This document shows positions 8,946 through 17,692 of a stretch of DNA of 64,000 nt, one piece after another (position 1 is the first letter of the stretch; each line of letters begins with the position of its first letter). The position numbers and the translations under genes were made by a program. This DNA comes from an uncultured Anaerotruncus sp. GTDB taxonomy: Bacteria > Bacillota > Clostridia > Oscillospirales > Acutalibacteraceae. A model generated the notes under the pieces. The model was given only the letters and a program-made list of their open reading frames with translations. It did not search any database and was not told where the DNA came from. The DNA is taken from the NCBI GenBank assembly GCA_900539775.1, contig UQDL01000008.1, forward strand, positions 3,910-67,909, in the 5' to 3' direction.

Positions 8946-10301
8946 TCAATAGATGCCCTGAGCCATCATTGCCTCTGCAACTTTTTCAAAGCCGGCAATA
9001 TTTGCTCCTGCAACTAAATCATAGCCGAGGCCGTATTTTTCCGCAGCCTCAACAGAATGTTTGTGAATATCAATCATTGCCTGATGAAGCTTTGCATCAA
9101 CTTCTTCTGCAGACCATGCAAGCCTTTGACTGTTTTGGCTCATTTCAAGACCGGATACGCAAACACCGCCCGCATTAACAGCCTTAGACGGAGCAATAAT
9201 TATATTCGGTGAATTGATAAGGTATTCCTGAGCCTCTGCCGTTGTTGGCATATTTGATACTTCAATATAGTATTTTACGCCGTTTTTAACAATTTTCTTT
9301 GCATCCTCAAGGCACACCTCATTTTGAGTGGCACACGGCATAATGATATCTGCATCTTCAATTCCCCAAGGAGTTTTTCCGGGCACAAATGTGGCAGACA
9401 GGAATTTATCACTGTAATCTTCAACCCTGTCTCTGCCGCTTGCACGCATTTCAAGCAGGTAATCGATTTTTTCGGGAGTGCAAATGCCGTCCTTATCATA
9501 AATATAACCGGTAGGTCCGCTGATAGTAAGCGGCACAGCGCCAAGCTCATTAAGCTTTTTAACCGCACCCCAAGCAACATTGCCGAAGCCGGAAAGTGCA
9601 ACCTTTTTGCCCTTAATGGTGTCGTTTTGATGCTTCAAAACCTCACATAAATAATACACGGCGCCGAAACCGGTTGCCTCGGGGCGAATAAGCGAACCGC
9701 CGTAAGAAATGCCCTTGCCGGTGATAACACCGTTTTCAAAAGCATCCGTAATTCTTTTATATTGACCGAAAAGGAAGCCTATTTCTCTTGAGCCCACACC
9801 GATATCGCCGGCAGGGACATCGATATTCGGGCCTATATGCCTGTAAAGCTCCGTCATAAAAGCCTGGCAAAAGCGCATAATCTCACCCTTGCTTTTACCG
9901 CGCGGGTCAAAATCCGAGCCGCCCTTTGCACCGCCCATAGGAAGACCGGTTAACGAGTTTTTAAAGGTTTGCTCAAAGCCGAGGAAATACATAATGCTTG
10001 AATTTACGCTTGGATGAAAACGCAAGCCGCCCTTATACGGACCGATTGCGGAATTAAACTGCACACGATAGCCTCTGTTGATTCTTGTTTTGCCGTTATC
10101 GTCTACCCAAGCAATTCTGAAGGTGATAAGTCTGTCCGGCTCCACCATTCTGGTGAGCAAATCATCCTCAACATATTCGGGATGAGCTTCAATAACTCTT
10201 TCAAGCGAATTAAAGGTTTCTTTAACTGCCTGAATGTATTCCGGCTTTGCGTTATCACGCCTTTCAACCGTTTTTATAACACTGTCTATATAAGCATTCA
10301 T
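8946..10301 (-). CDS. gdhA: NADP-specific glutamate dehydrogenase
   Basis: Reversibly makes glutamate from 2-oxoglutarate and ammonia. The 451-residue protein matches the hexameric bacterial GDH: KGGLRFHPSVN, LPMGGAKGGSDFDPRGKS (substrate-binding/catalytic Lys and Asp region near 110-130), PAGDIGVGSREIGF, and the Rossmann part with VALSGFGNVAWGA. Length is typical of NADP-type enzymes. The start has an AAGGAGG site, but this site is fully base-paired in a large hairpin (see 10306-10351), suggesting control of translation or transcript elongation. It is separate from the upstream ABC-transporter operon. Confidence 0.95.
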   Translation of the reverse strand: MNAYIDSVIKTVERRDNAKPEYIQAVKETFNSLERVIEAHPEYVEDDLLTRMVEPDRLITFRIAWVDDNGKTRINRGYRVQFNSAIGPYKGGLRFHPSVNSSIMYFLGFEQTFKNSLTGLPMGGAKGGSDFDPRGKSKGEIMRFCQAFMTELYRHIGPNIDVPAGDIGVGSREIGFLFGQYKRITDAFENGVITGKGISYGGSLIRPEATGFGAVYYLCEVLKHQNDTIKGKKVALSGFGNVAWGAVKKLNELGAVPLTISGPTGYIYDKDGICTPEKIDYLLEMRASGRDRVEDYSDKFLSATFVPGKTPWGIEDADIIMPCATQNEVCLEDAKKIVKNGVKYYIEVSNMPTTAEAQEYLINSPNIIIAPSKAVNAGGVCVSGLEMSQNSQRLAWSAEEVDAKLHQAMIDIHKHSVEAAEKYGLGYDLVAGANIAGFEKVAEAMMAQGIY

Positions 10302-10305
10302 AAAA

Positions 10306-10351
10306 AAATGCCTCCTTCTCTATAATCAATTATAGTTTAAAGGAGGCATTT
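10306..10351 (-). promoter_or_regulatory. gdhA leader hairpin that sequesters the ribosome binding site and ends in a T run
   Basis: A perfect 12-base inverted repeat (AAATGCCTCCTT at 10306-10317 and AAGGAGGCATTT at 10340-10351) encloses a second perfect stem (CTATAAT / ATTATAG). On the transcribed minus strand the 3' arm is the gdhA Shine-Dalgarno AAGGAGG, and the arm runs into TTTTTTT just before the ATG. The shape is therefore both an intrinsic terminator and an SD-occluding hairpin. A possible promoter (TGTACT, 17 bases, TATAAA) lies just upstream at about 10359-10387. Confidence 0.6.
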
Positions 10352-10449
10352 AATCTATGAGCAGATTTTATAATATTTAATTATTTTTTAGTACATTGTG
10401 CACAAGCAATCTTATGTATGCAGAAATTATTTGTTGAATTTTTGCCAAT

Positions 10450-10686
10450 CTATCTTTTTATCTTTGAAATAAAATAATATTCCTTATTGCGCTCGGAAAT
10501 CGGACGCAAAACACGGCACGGATTGCCGACTGCAACCACATCGGAGGGAATATCCTTTGTTACAACACTGCACGAAGCGGAGGCTCAATATATCAGTTCC
10601 ATGGCTTTACGCTGAGCCTGCATAATTTCATCATCAGCCGGGTCATAGAGCCTGCCGGAACGGAGCGTTTTTTCAAAGCCCATCAT
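10450..10686 (-). pseudogene. Maltose O-acetyltransferase-like gene, internally deleted
   Basis: The frame opens with 33 codons typical of the Mac N-terminal domain (EKTLRSGRLYDPADDEIMQA...), reaches an in-frame TGA at 10585-10587, and continues in the same frame with 44 codons matching the C-terminal end of hexapeptide acetyltransferases (SVVTKDIPSDVVAVGNPCRV), ending TAG at 10450. The left-handed beta-helix middle, more than 100 residues in intact family members, is missing. The start overlaps the stop of the ABC ATPase gene by one base (TGATG), so it was probably the last gene of that operon. It cannot make a working enzyme. Confidence 0.85.
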
Positions 10687-11459
10687 CAATTTCCTTTTTC
10701 TATGCTGATTTTATCAAAAATATCAAGCAAATCTTCTACCTTTGCATTTGCCTTTTCTTCGCTCTTAATATCAAGCACGGCATTTCCCTCATGCATCATA
10801 ACAAGGCGATTGCCGTATTCAACCGCAAAGCGCAAATTATGAGTTACCATAAGAGTTGTTATCTTATTAGCCTTAACAAGCTTATCTGTGAGCATCATAA
10901 CTCTTTCCGACGATTTCGGATCAAGAGCGGCAATATGCTCATCAAGGATAAGGAGCTTAATATCCGTCATATTTGCAATGATAAGCGCAAGTGCTTGACG
11001 CTGACCGCCCGAAAGGGTGCCCACTTGCACGCCGAGCCTGTTTTCAAGGCCCATATCGCATTGTTCAAGCAAAGTTTTATAATAGTCTATTCTTTTTTTA
11101 TTAACGCATTTTCCAAACCCAAAGGGCTTATTTTTATTATCTGCAAGCGCCATATTTTCAAGAATTGTTAAATCCGGGCAAGTGCCTGCTTTCGGGTCCT
11201 GAAAAACACGGCCTATAATTTTTGCTCTTTTAAACTCCGAAGTGTTGGTGATATCTTTACCGTCAAAAAGAAGTTTACCGCCATCAGGCTTATATGAGCC
11301 GCAAATAAGATTAAGCATTGTTGTTTTGCCGCTGCCGTTTGAACCGATAACAGAGACAAATTCGCCTTCATTAACCTTGAAATTAAAATTATCAAACACG
11401 GTTGATTCATCCGGAGTTCCTGCGTTGAAGCGTTTTGTTATATTTGCGAGTTCAAGCAT
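10686..11459 (-). CDS. ABC transporter ATP-binding protein (TrpZ-like)
   Basis: ATPase of an amino-acid-type importer. The 257-residue protein has Walker A GSNGSGKTT, a Q-loop (RVFQDPKAG), the signature LSGGQRQALAL and Walker B LLILDEHIAALDP. The ATG at 11459 has an AAAGGAGGG site and gives the normal length; a longer frame to 11570 overlaps the permease and has no such site. It overlaps the permease gene by 8 bases. Together with the permease and lipoprotein it forms a three-gene system of the ABC_sub_bind class, some of which import tryptophan or tyrosine; the substrate here is not known. Confidence 0.9.
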   Translation of the reverse strand: MLELANITKRFNAGTPDESTVFDNFNFKVNEGEFVSVIGSNGSGKTTMLNLICGSYKPDGGKLLFDGKDITNTSEFKRAKIIGRVFQDPKAGTCPDLTILENMALADNKNKPFGFGKCVNKKRIDYYKTLLEQCDMGLENRLGVQVGTLSGGQRQALALIIANMTDIKLLILDEHIAALDPKSSERVMMLTDKLVKANKITTLMVTHNLRFAVEYGNRLVMMHEGNAVLDIKSEEKANAKVEDLLDIFDKISIEKGN

Positions 11460-12384
11460 TCTTTTCCCTCCTTTTAAGCTTAAAATTACCTGTTTTGCCA
11501 AAAAGAAGAGCAACCACAAACAAAACTGCCATAAGCAGCTTATTATAATCGCTCGGCAAACCGATAACAACGGCGATTTGCAGGCAAGCCTTATAAATAA
11601 CCGTGCCTAAAATAACCATTGTGGTGGCCTTCATAAAGCCCACACGCTTAAACAGAGAAAGGCCGATAATTACACTTGAAAGCCCAAACACAACCATGCC
11701 GACGCCCATTTGCGTGTTTGCGGATTCCGTGCTTTGAGCAACAATTGCACCGCTGAGGGCGGCAAGGCCGTTTCCGATTGCAAGGCCGAGTATTTTTGAA
11801 GCGCCGGGATTTTTTGCAAGCATAACAACATATTGCTGATTTGAGCCCGTGGCACGAAGCAACATTCCAGATTTTGTTTTAAGATAAAGATCTATAAGAA
11901 TTTTAATCAGCACAACAAATATGAGCAGCATAACAAGCTTTCTCACATTTAAGCCGCCTACATTGGACGGAAGAAGCGCTGCAATACCGCTGTTAAACAC
12001 AGTGTCTTTACCAAATGTTGAGGCTATTGACTGACCACCCGTGCCAAGCTTTACCAGCACCAAATTAACAGAAAGAAGCACCGTGTAAACCAAAATACCG
12101 GAAAGAAGCGGTTGCAATTTAAGCTTAACATGAAGAAGCCCTGTTAAGCACCCCGCGGCAAGGCCGCACGCAAAAGCAACAACAAGACTTATCCAAGGAT
12201 TAACACCATGCATAATAAGAATTGCAGAGGTTATTGCACCGAGCGGCATAGTGCCATCAACCGAAAGATCGGGAAAATCCAAAATGCTGTAAGAAAGATA
12301 AACGCCGAGTGCCAATATAGCATACTTAAATCCTTCTTCAAGCACAACCTTCAGAACATTCAAAAATTCCATAAAAAAACTCAC
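11452..12384 (-). CDS. ABC transporter permease (TrpY-like, BPD_transp_2 family)
   Basis: A 310-residue polytopic membrane protein with about eight hydrophobic segments, resembling the LivH/RbsC-type permease family (FPDLSVDGTMPLGA, GLAIGNGLAALSGAIVAQ). It is the channel partner of the ATPase and lipoprotein in this operon. The start is preceded by an AAGGTGAG-like site and by a small hairpin (CGGGC / GCCCG). A single permease gene implies a homodimeric channel. Confidence 0.88.
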   Translation of the reverse strand: MSFFMEFLNVLKVVLEEGFKYAILALGVYLSYSILDFPDLSVDGTMPLGAITSAILIMHGVNPWISLVVAFACGLAAGCLTGLLHVKLKLQPLLSGILVYTVLLSVNLVLVKLGTGGQSIASTFGKDTVFNSGIAALLPSNVGGLNVRKLVMLLIFVVLIKILIDLYLKTKSGMLLRATGSNQQYVVMLAKNPGASKILGLAIGNGLAALSGAIVAQSTESANTQMGVGMVVFGLSSVIIGLSLFKRVGFMKATTMVILGTVIYKACLQIAVVIGLPSDYNKLLMAVLFVVALLFGKTGNFKLKRREKNA

Positions 12385-12435
12385 CTTAGCGGGCAGAGCC
12401 CGTTATTTTAAAACTATACATATAAAGCACACAAA

Positions 12436-12461
12436 TCGGCACGCAAATAATTGCGTGCCGA
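12436..12461 (-). promoter_or_regulatory. Intercistronic hairpin between lipoprotein and permease genes
   Basis: A perfect 11-base stem (TCGGCACGCAA / TTGCGTGCCGA) with a 4-base loop sits in the 113-base gap. There is no strong T run after it on the minus strand. Such hairpins in importer operons often keep binding-protein mRNA more abundant than the transporter mRNA; that is an inference. Confidence 0.5.
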
Positions 12462-12497
12462 CGATCATTAAAAATATGTGCCGACCTGCTCCGTGCG

Positions 12498-13505
12498 TTA
12501 CTGCGCAGCAGAGGTTGAAACCTTTTGAGCATCATTAAGCTCTGCCGGAATTGTGATTCCGAGAGAAGAAGCAACATCCGGATTAACAACAAGGAATGAA
12601 TCCGAAACATTTACAACCGGATAAGTTGCAGCGGATTTTCCGCCAAGCACATCAACTGCTATATTGCCTGTTTTTTCACCGAGCGCAACATAATCTATAG
12701 ATGCCGAAGCAATGCAGCCCTTTTTAACCTGCTCGATTTCGGAGCCATAAATCGGGATACCCTTTTGATTTGCCTGTTCAAGAACAACGCTCATATTATC
12801 AACAACATTATTGTCGGTTAAATTTGTGATAGCATCAACCTCGCTTACAAGCGAAACGGAAACAGCCTGAAGCTCCGAAGCCTCATTTATTCCCTTTTGA
12901 ACAAGGTTAATTCCGTTTGCATCACACTCTGCTTTAAGAGTTGCAAGCTGGCTGATTGAATTAGCCTCTGTGGTGGTGTAAATAACGCCGAGGTTTTTGA
13001 TATTCGGCTGAAGTGTTTTGATAAGCTTAACCTGGCCTGCAATATCAATTGCATCCGAGGTACCGGTGCAATTATTGCCCGGCTCATCAACAGAATTCAC
13101 AAGACCTGCGGCAACAGGATCAGAAACCGCACAGAATATAACGGGAATATTTGACGATGCATTGCGAACCGCCGAATATGCGCTTACAGCAGCCGGAGTG
13201 GCAACCGCAATAATTGCGGAATAATTGCCGGACGATGCCATTTGCTCTGCATAGCTTTGGCAATCTGAATCTGCGCTGCCGCTTGAGCCAACCTGAACAT
13301 CATATTCAATGCCTGCGGAATCAAGTGCATTTTTAACACCCTGAGTGCAATTGTCAAGGCTTGAATGAGGCATATATTGCAAAATTGCAACCTTGCCAGA
13401 TGTGCTGCCGCCGGAATTCTTGCCGCTTGCGGAACAACCCGCAAAAGCAGCCGCAATAAGAACCACGGCAAGCAAAACAGCTAACAGCTTTTTTGCGATT
13501 TTCAT
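12498..13505 (-). CDS. ABC transporter substrate-binding lipoprotein (TrpX-like, ABC_sub_bind family)
   Basis: The 335-residue protein starts with a lipoprotein signal peptide ending LIAAAFAGCSAS, so the Cys near residue 24 would be lipidated and the protein anchored outside the membrane. The rest matches the ABC_sub_bind (DUF534) periplasmic-type fold: VAILQYMPHSSLD, VIFCAVSDPVAAGLV, NLGVIYTTTEANS. Related proteins bind tryptophan or tyrosine; ligand residues cannot be judged here. It heads its operon, with a consensus promoter at 13539-13566 and an AGGAGGAA site. Confidence 0.9.
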   Translation of the reverse strand: MKIAKKLLAVLLAVVLIAAAFAGCSASGKNSGGSTSGKVAILQYMPHSSLDNCTQGVKNALDSAGIEYDVQVGSSGSADSDCQSYAEQMASSGNYSAIIAVATPAAVSAYSAVRNASSNIPVIFCAVSDPVAAGLVNSVDEPGNNCTGTSDAIDIAGQVKLIKTLQPNIKNLGVIYTTTEANSISQLATLKAECDANGINLVQKGINEASELQAVSVSLVSEVDAITNLTDNNVVDNMSVVLEQANQKGIPIYGSEIEQVKKGCIASASIDYVALGEKTGNIAVDVLGGKSAATYPVVNVSDSFLVVNPDVASSLGITIPAELNDAQKVSTSAAQ

Positions 13506-13538
13506 AGTTATTTCCTCCTATAAAATATAATTTCTTTA

Positions 13539-13566
13539 ATTATACCATAAAGGATATTTCTGTCAA
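13539..13566 (-). promoter_or_regulatory. Promoter of the TrpXYZ-like operon
   Basis: On the minus strand TTGACA (13566-13561), 16-base spacer, TATAAT (13544-13539): both boxes match consensus. It lies 34 bases from the lipoprotein gene and just after the XRE regulator gene. Confidence 0.8.
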
Positions 13567-13574
13567 CAAAAAAA

Positions 13575-13964
13575 TCATTTTGCACCTACGCTGCTTTGAG
13601 ATTTTTTCCATTCCATAAAATTCATTATTTCATCACGATCTTCTTGTGAAAGGCTGCGAAGCTTTACTATAAAGGCAATTTCTTTTTCTGAAAGTTCCAC
13701 AAGTTCACTGCCGCTTGAATAATCACTGCCGTCGGCTAGGCGAGTTTCCGCTTTGGGCGATCTGCCGCTCATTAAGAAATCAACAGTTACACCGAAATAT
13801 TGGGCAAGAGCAAGATAAATACTGTCTTTCGGCTTAGTATCTATCTCATATCTGCGATAAGTTGCACTCTTAACACCAACTGCCTCGGCAACCTGATCGG
13901 AAGTTAATCCCCTTTCCTTTCTAAGCATTTTAAGCCTTAACGCCAACTCCGATTTTGCATGCAT
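13575..13964 (-). CDS. XRE-family transcriptional regulator
   Basis: A 129-residue protein with an N-terminal Cro/CI helix-turn-helix (LRLKMLRKERGLTSDQVAEAVGV, SATYRRYEIDTKPKDS) covering about residues 7-65, and a charged helical C-terminus. The ATG at 13964 is preceded by GAGGAGAGGG; a longer frame to 14048 crosses the likely promoter. It stands between the ABC operon and the divergent glucosaminidase gene and could regulate either or itself; imperfect repeats flank its promoter. No specific target can be named. Confidence 0.85.
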   Translation of the reverse strand: MHAKSELALRLKMLRKERGLTSDQVAEAVGVKSATYRRYEIDTKPKDSIYLALAQYFGVTVDFLMSGRSPKAETRLADGSDYSSGSELVELSEKEIAFIVKLRSLSQEDRDEIMNFMEWKKSQSSVGAK

Positions 13965-14009
13965 AATATCCCTCTCCTCAATAATATTTTTCACGCAAGT
14001 TATGTGATT

Positions 14010-14038
14010 ATTATACACACAAGAAAATATATCGTCAA
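14010..14038 (-). promoter_or_regulatory. Promoter of the XRE regulator gene
   Basis: On the minus strand TTGACG, 17-base spacer, TATAAT. It is flanked by two inverted, related sequences on the plus strand (TTATGTGATTAT at about 14000-14011 and ATAATTCACATTA at about 14039-14051), which may be operators. Confidence 0.7.
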
Positions 14039-14236
14039 CATAATTCACATTATTTTAACTTTTTGTAGCAAATATTTTAACTATTACACATTTTCTGTGA
14101 ATTGTTAACTTTTTTCTGCTTTTATTGACAAAAAAGCCTTTGTCAACTAAAATTGAATTAAGTGGTTTACAGGTATATTCACAGCTTAATATATGCTGTT
14201 AAACGGTGGGTAAAAGTTATAAAAAGGAGAGATATA

Positions 14237-17200
14237 ATGGCAAAGATAAAACGATTTTCAAGCCTGTTACTTGCAATAATCATGGCAGTATCGGCAATAA
14301 TTATTCCCGGCACAAGCTATGCGGGCGATTTTGAATCCGGCTTGGCTAAGGCAGGGTTTACATCATCATACATAACAGCGCTTTCTAAGCTGCACGAAAA
14401 ATATCCAAATTGGAATTTTGTGCCGCTGATAACAAATATCAGCCTTGATGAGGGCGTTGCAAACGAGCGAAAAAAGCACAGCCAGCAGCTTATACAAAAA
14501 ACGAATTCAAATGAATCAAAGGGCTATTTATGCCGCTGCTCCGACTGCTATGTTAACGGCGCTTATGTTATCAGAGAAGGAAAAACATGGGTTTCCGCAT
14601 CCGAAAGTGCCGTTAAATACTATATGAATCCGCTTAACTTTCTTGATGAAAAATACATTTTTCAATTTGAATCAACCTCATACGACAGCGGCCAAACCAC
14701 AGCCGGAGTTGAAACAATCATCCAAAACACCTGGATGTATAATTCATACATAACATACAAAGATGCGGGCGGAAACACATTAACCTACACAAGCGCAGCT
14801 TACCCAAGCGGAGTTAAATATTCGCAAGCCATTCTTGATGCAGCCAAATACAGCGGACTTTCGGCATATTATCTTGCTTCCAAAATAGTTCAGGAAGTAG
14901 GCGGAAAATCGCCGACGGCAGCAGGAGCAAGCGGCACTAATTCAAATTACCCGGGAATTTACAACTACTATAATATCGGCGCAAACACCGGTGCGGAGGA
15001 TGGGCTTAAATGGGCTTCATCGGGTGCAAGCGGATTTGCAACAAACACCGACAATGTGCGCTTAAGATCGCAGCCAAACACCTCAAGCACGATTCTTGCC
15101 AAGCTGCCCAAAAACACAAGCGCAACACTTATTTCAACAACGGAAAAGCAAAAAGACGGCTATGTTTGGTATTATGTTCAGGTTTACTTTAACGGCCAAT
15201 ATAAGAAAGGCTACATTCGAAGCGATTTGATCGGCGAGCAATACGGCAGGCCGTGGACAAACCCATATCGTTCAATCTACAACGGCGCAAAATACATTGC
15301 AAACAATTTTTCAAGCACGCAAAACACCGGCTATCTGCAAAAATTTAATGTTAACCCTGCTTCATCAAACAGATACAACCACGAATATATGGCGAATGTG
15401 CAGGCTGCGGCTTCCGAAGCTTCAAACACCTATAAGGCTTACAGCAAAGCGAATTTGCTTTCTGCCGTTAAAACCTTTTATATTCCGGTTTACACGGTGC
15501 TTGACAGCGGCATAAGCGGATTCACCGTTACCGGCAGAGGCGACGGCGGCAAGGCGCTTTGGCTTGACTGGAACGATGTTTTAGGAGCTGCAAAATACGA
15601 AGTATATGATGTTACGAACGGTGCCAAAACCTTAAAAGGAACGGCAACCGCATCGGAATTTAAATTCACGGGTTTAACACCTGCCTGGGAATATGACATT
15701 AAGGTTATTGCATATTCTGCAGACGGAAAAGTTTTGGCAGAAAACGATTCATTCAGAATTTGTGCCGGATGCGCCACCGTTAGCGGCTTGAGTGCAACGG
15801 TTTCGGGCGAAAACGAGCTTACCGTTTCATGGAACAGCACGGCTTGCCACGGATATTACATTCAATGGAGCACAAGCAGCACATTTAACAATTCCGTTCA
15901 GGGCGCATGGATAAGCGGCTCGGCAACAAACACATACAAAATATCAACAAACACCGGCGCAAACGAATACTATGTTCGTGTTCGCAGTTGGAAAACATTC
16001 CAAGGCGGAACGGTTTACGGCGACTTTTCGTCACCTGCCGCAGCAAAAGGATTGTTACCGCCGAGCGGCTTTGCCGTTACGGGCAGAGGCGAGGGCGGCA
16101 AGGCGCTTTGGCTTGACTGGAACGATGTTCAGGGCGCTGACGAATACGAAATTTACGATGTTACAAACGGCGCAAACACGCTTAAAGGCATAACTGACGA
16201 AAGCCGCTTTACTTTCACCGATTTCAGCCCTGCATGGGAATACGACATCAAGGTTGTGGCAACATGCAAGAACGGTATGCAATCACAGGCAACATACAGA
16301 GTATGCGCCGCATGTGCACCGGTTGAGGGCTTTGAAGCATCCGTAAGCGGAGCAAATGAAATAAGCGCAAGTTGGAATTATGCCGTTTGCCACGGATATT
16401 ACATTCAGTGGAGCACAGATCCCGAATTCAAAAACGATGTTCACGGCGAGTGGATAAACAGCACATTCACGGAAAACTACACCATCACCACAAGTTCAAG
16501 CGCAAAGAATTATTACGTGCGCATTCGCTGCTGGAAATATTACGAAGACGGTATGATTTTCAGCGACTTTACAAGTGCTCAAAAAGCCGGCGGATTATTA
16601 CCGCCGAGCGGTTTTGCCGTTACGGGCAGAGGCGAGGGCGGCAAGGCGCTTTGGCTTGATTGGGAAGATGTTGACGGTGCGGTTAAATACATGGTTTACG
16701 ATGTTACAAACGGCGCAAACACCTTTAAAGGCGAAGTTACAAAAAGCAACACGGAATTTCACGATTTCAACCCGGCTTGGGAATACGACATTAAGGTTGT
16801 TGCAATTGACGCCGGCGGAAAATCGGCAAGCGCAACATACAGAGTCTGCGCCGCCTGCGCTCCGGTGGAGGGCTTCACCGCCGCCGCAACAGACGCCAAC
16901 ACCATTTCCGCATCCTGGAATTATGCCGTTTGCCACGGATATTACATTCAATGGAGCACAGATTCCGAATTCAAAAACGATGTTCACGGCGAATGGATAA
17001 ACAGCACATTTACGGAAAACTGCACCATTACCACAAGCTCAAATGCAAATGATTATTATGTGCGCATTCGCTGCTGGAAATATTACCAAGACGGTATAAT
17101 TTTCAGCGATTTCACAAATGCGCAAAAGGCAACGGAGCTTATTCCGGCAAGCAGCTTTGCGGTTACCGGCAGAGGCGACGGCGGCAAAGCATTGTGGCTT

Positions 17201-17686
17201 GATTGGGCAGATGCCACCGATGCCGCAAGCTATCAAATCATTGATGTAACAAACGGGGCATACACAATAGCCGGCACATCGCAAACAAGCAATTTCACAT
17301 TCACAAATCTTAACCCATCTTGGGAATACGATGTTGTTGTGATAGGGCTTGATAAAAACGGCAACAACTGCGCAACAAGCAAACCATACAGATTTTGCGC
17401 TGCCTGCCCTCCCGTTGAAAATTTCAAAGCAATCATAACGGGAGACAACACCATTAAGGCAACTTGGAGTTATGCCGTTTGCCACGGATATTATATTCAA
17501 TGGAGCACAGATCCCGAATTCAAAAATGATGTTCACGGCGAATGGATAAATAACACATTTGCCGAAAGCTTCACCATAACAACAGACGGAGCGGCAGAGC
17601 ATTATTATGTGCGCATAAGAAGCTGGAAAAACTACAACGACGGCAAAATCTTCAGCGATTTTTGCGCACCTGTTCTTCCCGAATAA
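14237..17686 (+). CDS. Secreted glucosaminidase with inserted SH3 domain and four fibronectin-like double repeats
   Basis: Probable cell-wall hydrolase cutting the glycan strand. From the ATG at 14237 (AAAGGAGAG site; a longer frame from 14162 has none) the protein has 1149 residues. Residues 1-29 are a signal peptide ending near PGTSYA. Residues about 30-265 are the first part of a Flg-J/LytG-like glucosaminidase (NISLDEGVANERKK, YYLASKIVQEVGGKSPTAAG with a candidate catalytic Glu near 219). An SH3_3-like domain (VRLRSQPNTSSTILAKLP to GYIRSDL) is inserted at about 266-335, and the catalytic fold resumes to about 425. Residues 428-1149 are four tandem units of 181-183 residues, each made of two Fn3-like halves with a conserved CAxC and a CHGYYIQWS motif. 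There is no sorting motif; wall attachment is presumably by the repeats. Confidence 0.85.
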   Translation: MAKIKRFSSLLLAIIMAVSAIIIPGTSYAGDFESGLAKAGFTSSYITALSKLHEKYPNWNFVPLITNISLDEGVANERKKHSQQLIQKTNSNESKGYLCRCSDCYVNGAYVIREGKTWVSASESAVKYYMNPLNFLDEKYIFQFESTSYDSGQTTAGVETIIQNTWMYNSYITYKDAGGNTLTYTSAAYPSGVKYSQAILDAAKYSGLSAYYLASKIVQEVGGKSPTAAGASGTNSNYPGIYNYYNIGANTGAEDGLKWASSGASGFATNTDNVRLRSQPNTSSTILAKLPKNTSATLISTTEKQKDGYVWYYVQVYFNGQYKKGYIRSDLIGEQYGRPWTNPYRSIYNGAKYIANNFSSTQNTGYLQKFNVNPASSNRYNHEYMANVQAAASEASNTYKAYSKANLLSAVKTFYIPVYTVLDSGISGFTVTGRGDGGKALWLDWNDVLGAAKYEVYDVTNGAKTLKGTATASEFKFTGLTPAWEYDIKVIAYSADGKVLAENDSFRICAGCATVSGLSATVSGENELTVSWNSTACHGYYIQWSTSSTFNNSVQGAWISGSATNTYKISTNTGANEYYVRVRSWKTFQGGTVYGDFSSPAAAKGLLPPSGFAVTGRGEGGKALWLDWNDVQGADEYEIYDVTNGANTLKGITDESRFTFTDFSPAWEYDIKVVATCKNGMQSQATYRVCAACAPVEGFEASVSGANEISASWNYAVCHGYYIQWSTDPEFKNDVHGEWINSTFTENYTITTSSSAKNYYVRIRCWKYYEDGMIFSDFTSAQKAGGLLPPSGFAVTGRGEGGKALWLDWEDVDGAVKYMVYDVTNGANTFKGEVTKSNTEFHDFNPAWEYDIKVVAIDAGGKSASATYRVCAACAPVEGFTAAATDANTISASWNYAVCHGYYIQWSTDSEFKNDVHGEWINSTFTENCTITTSSNANDYYVRIRCWKYYQDGIIFSDFTNAQKATELIPASSFAVTGRGDGGKALWLDWADATDAASYQIIDVTNGAYTIAGTSQTSNFTFTNLNPSWEYDVVVIGLDKNGNNCATSKPYRFCAACPPVENFKAIITGDNTIKATWSYAVCHGYYIQWSTDPEFKNDVHGEWINNTFAESFTITTDGAAEHYYVRIRSWKNYNDGKIFSDFCAPVLPE
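15518..17683 (+). repeat. Four in-frame tandem repeats (549, 543, 543 and about 530 bp) in the glucosaminidase gene
   Basis: Units start at 15518, 16067, 16610 and 17153, each opening with the codons for a G/S-F-(T/A)-V-T-G-R-G motif. Units 2 and 3 are nearly identical at the DNA level over long stretches (for example around CHGYYIQWSTDPEFKNDVHG), units 1 and 4 are more diverged. This pattern indicates recent duplication or gene conversion and a likely variable copy number. Confidence 0.9.
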
Positions 17687-17692
17687 AGGCAC

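Noticed and set aside
15518..17683. Satellite or mobile repeat explanation for the 543 bp units.
   Set aside because: All units stay in one reading frame and encode the same Fn3-like domains, so they are protein repeats.
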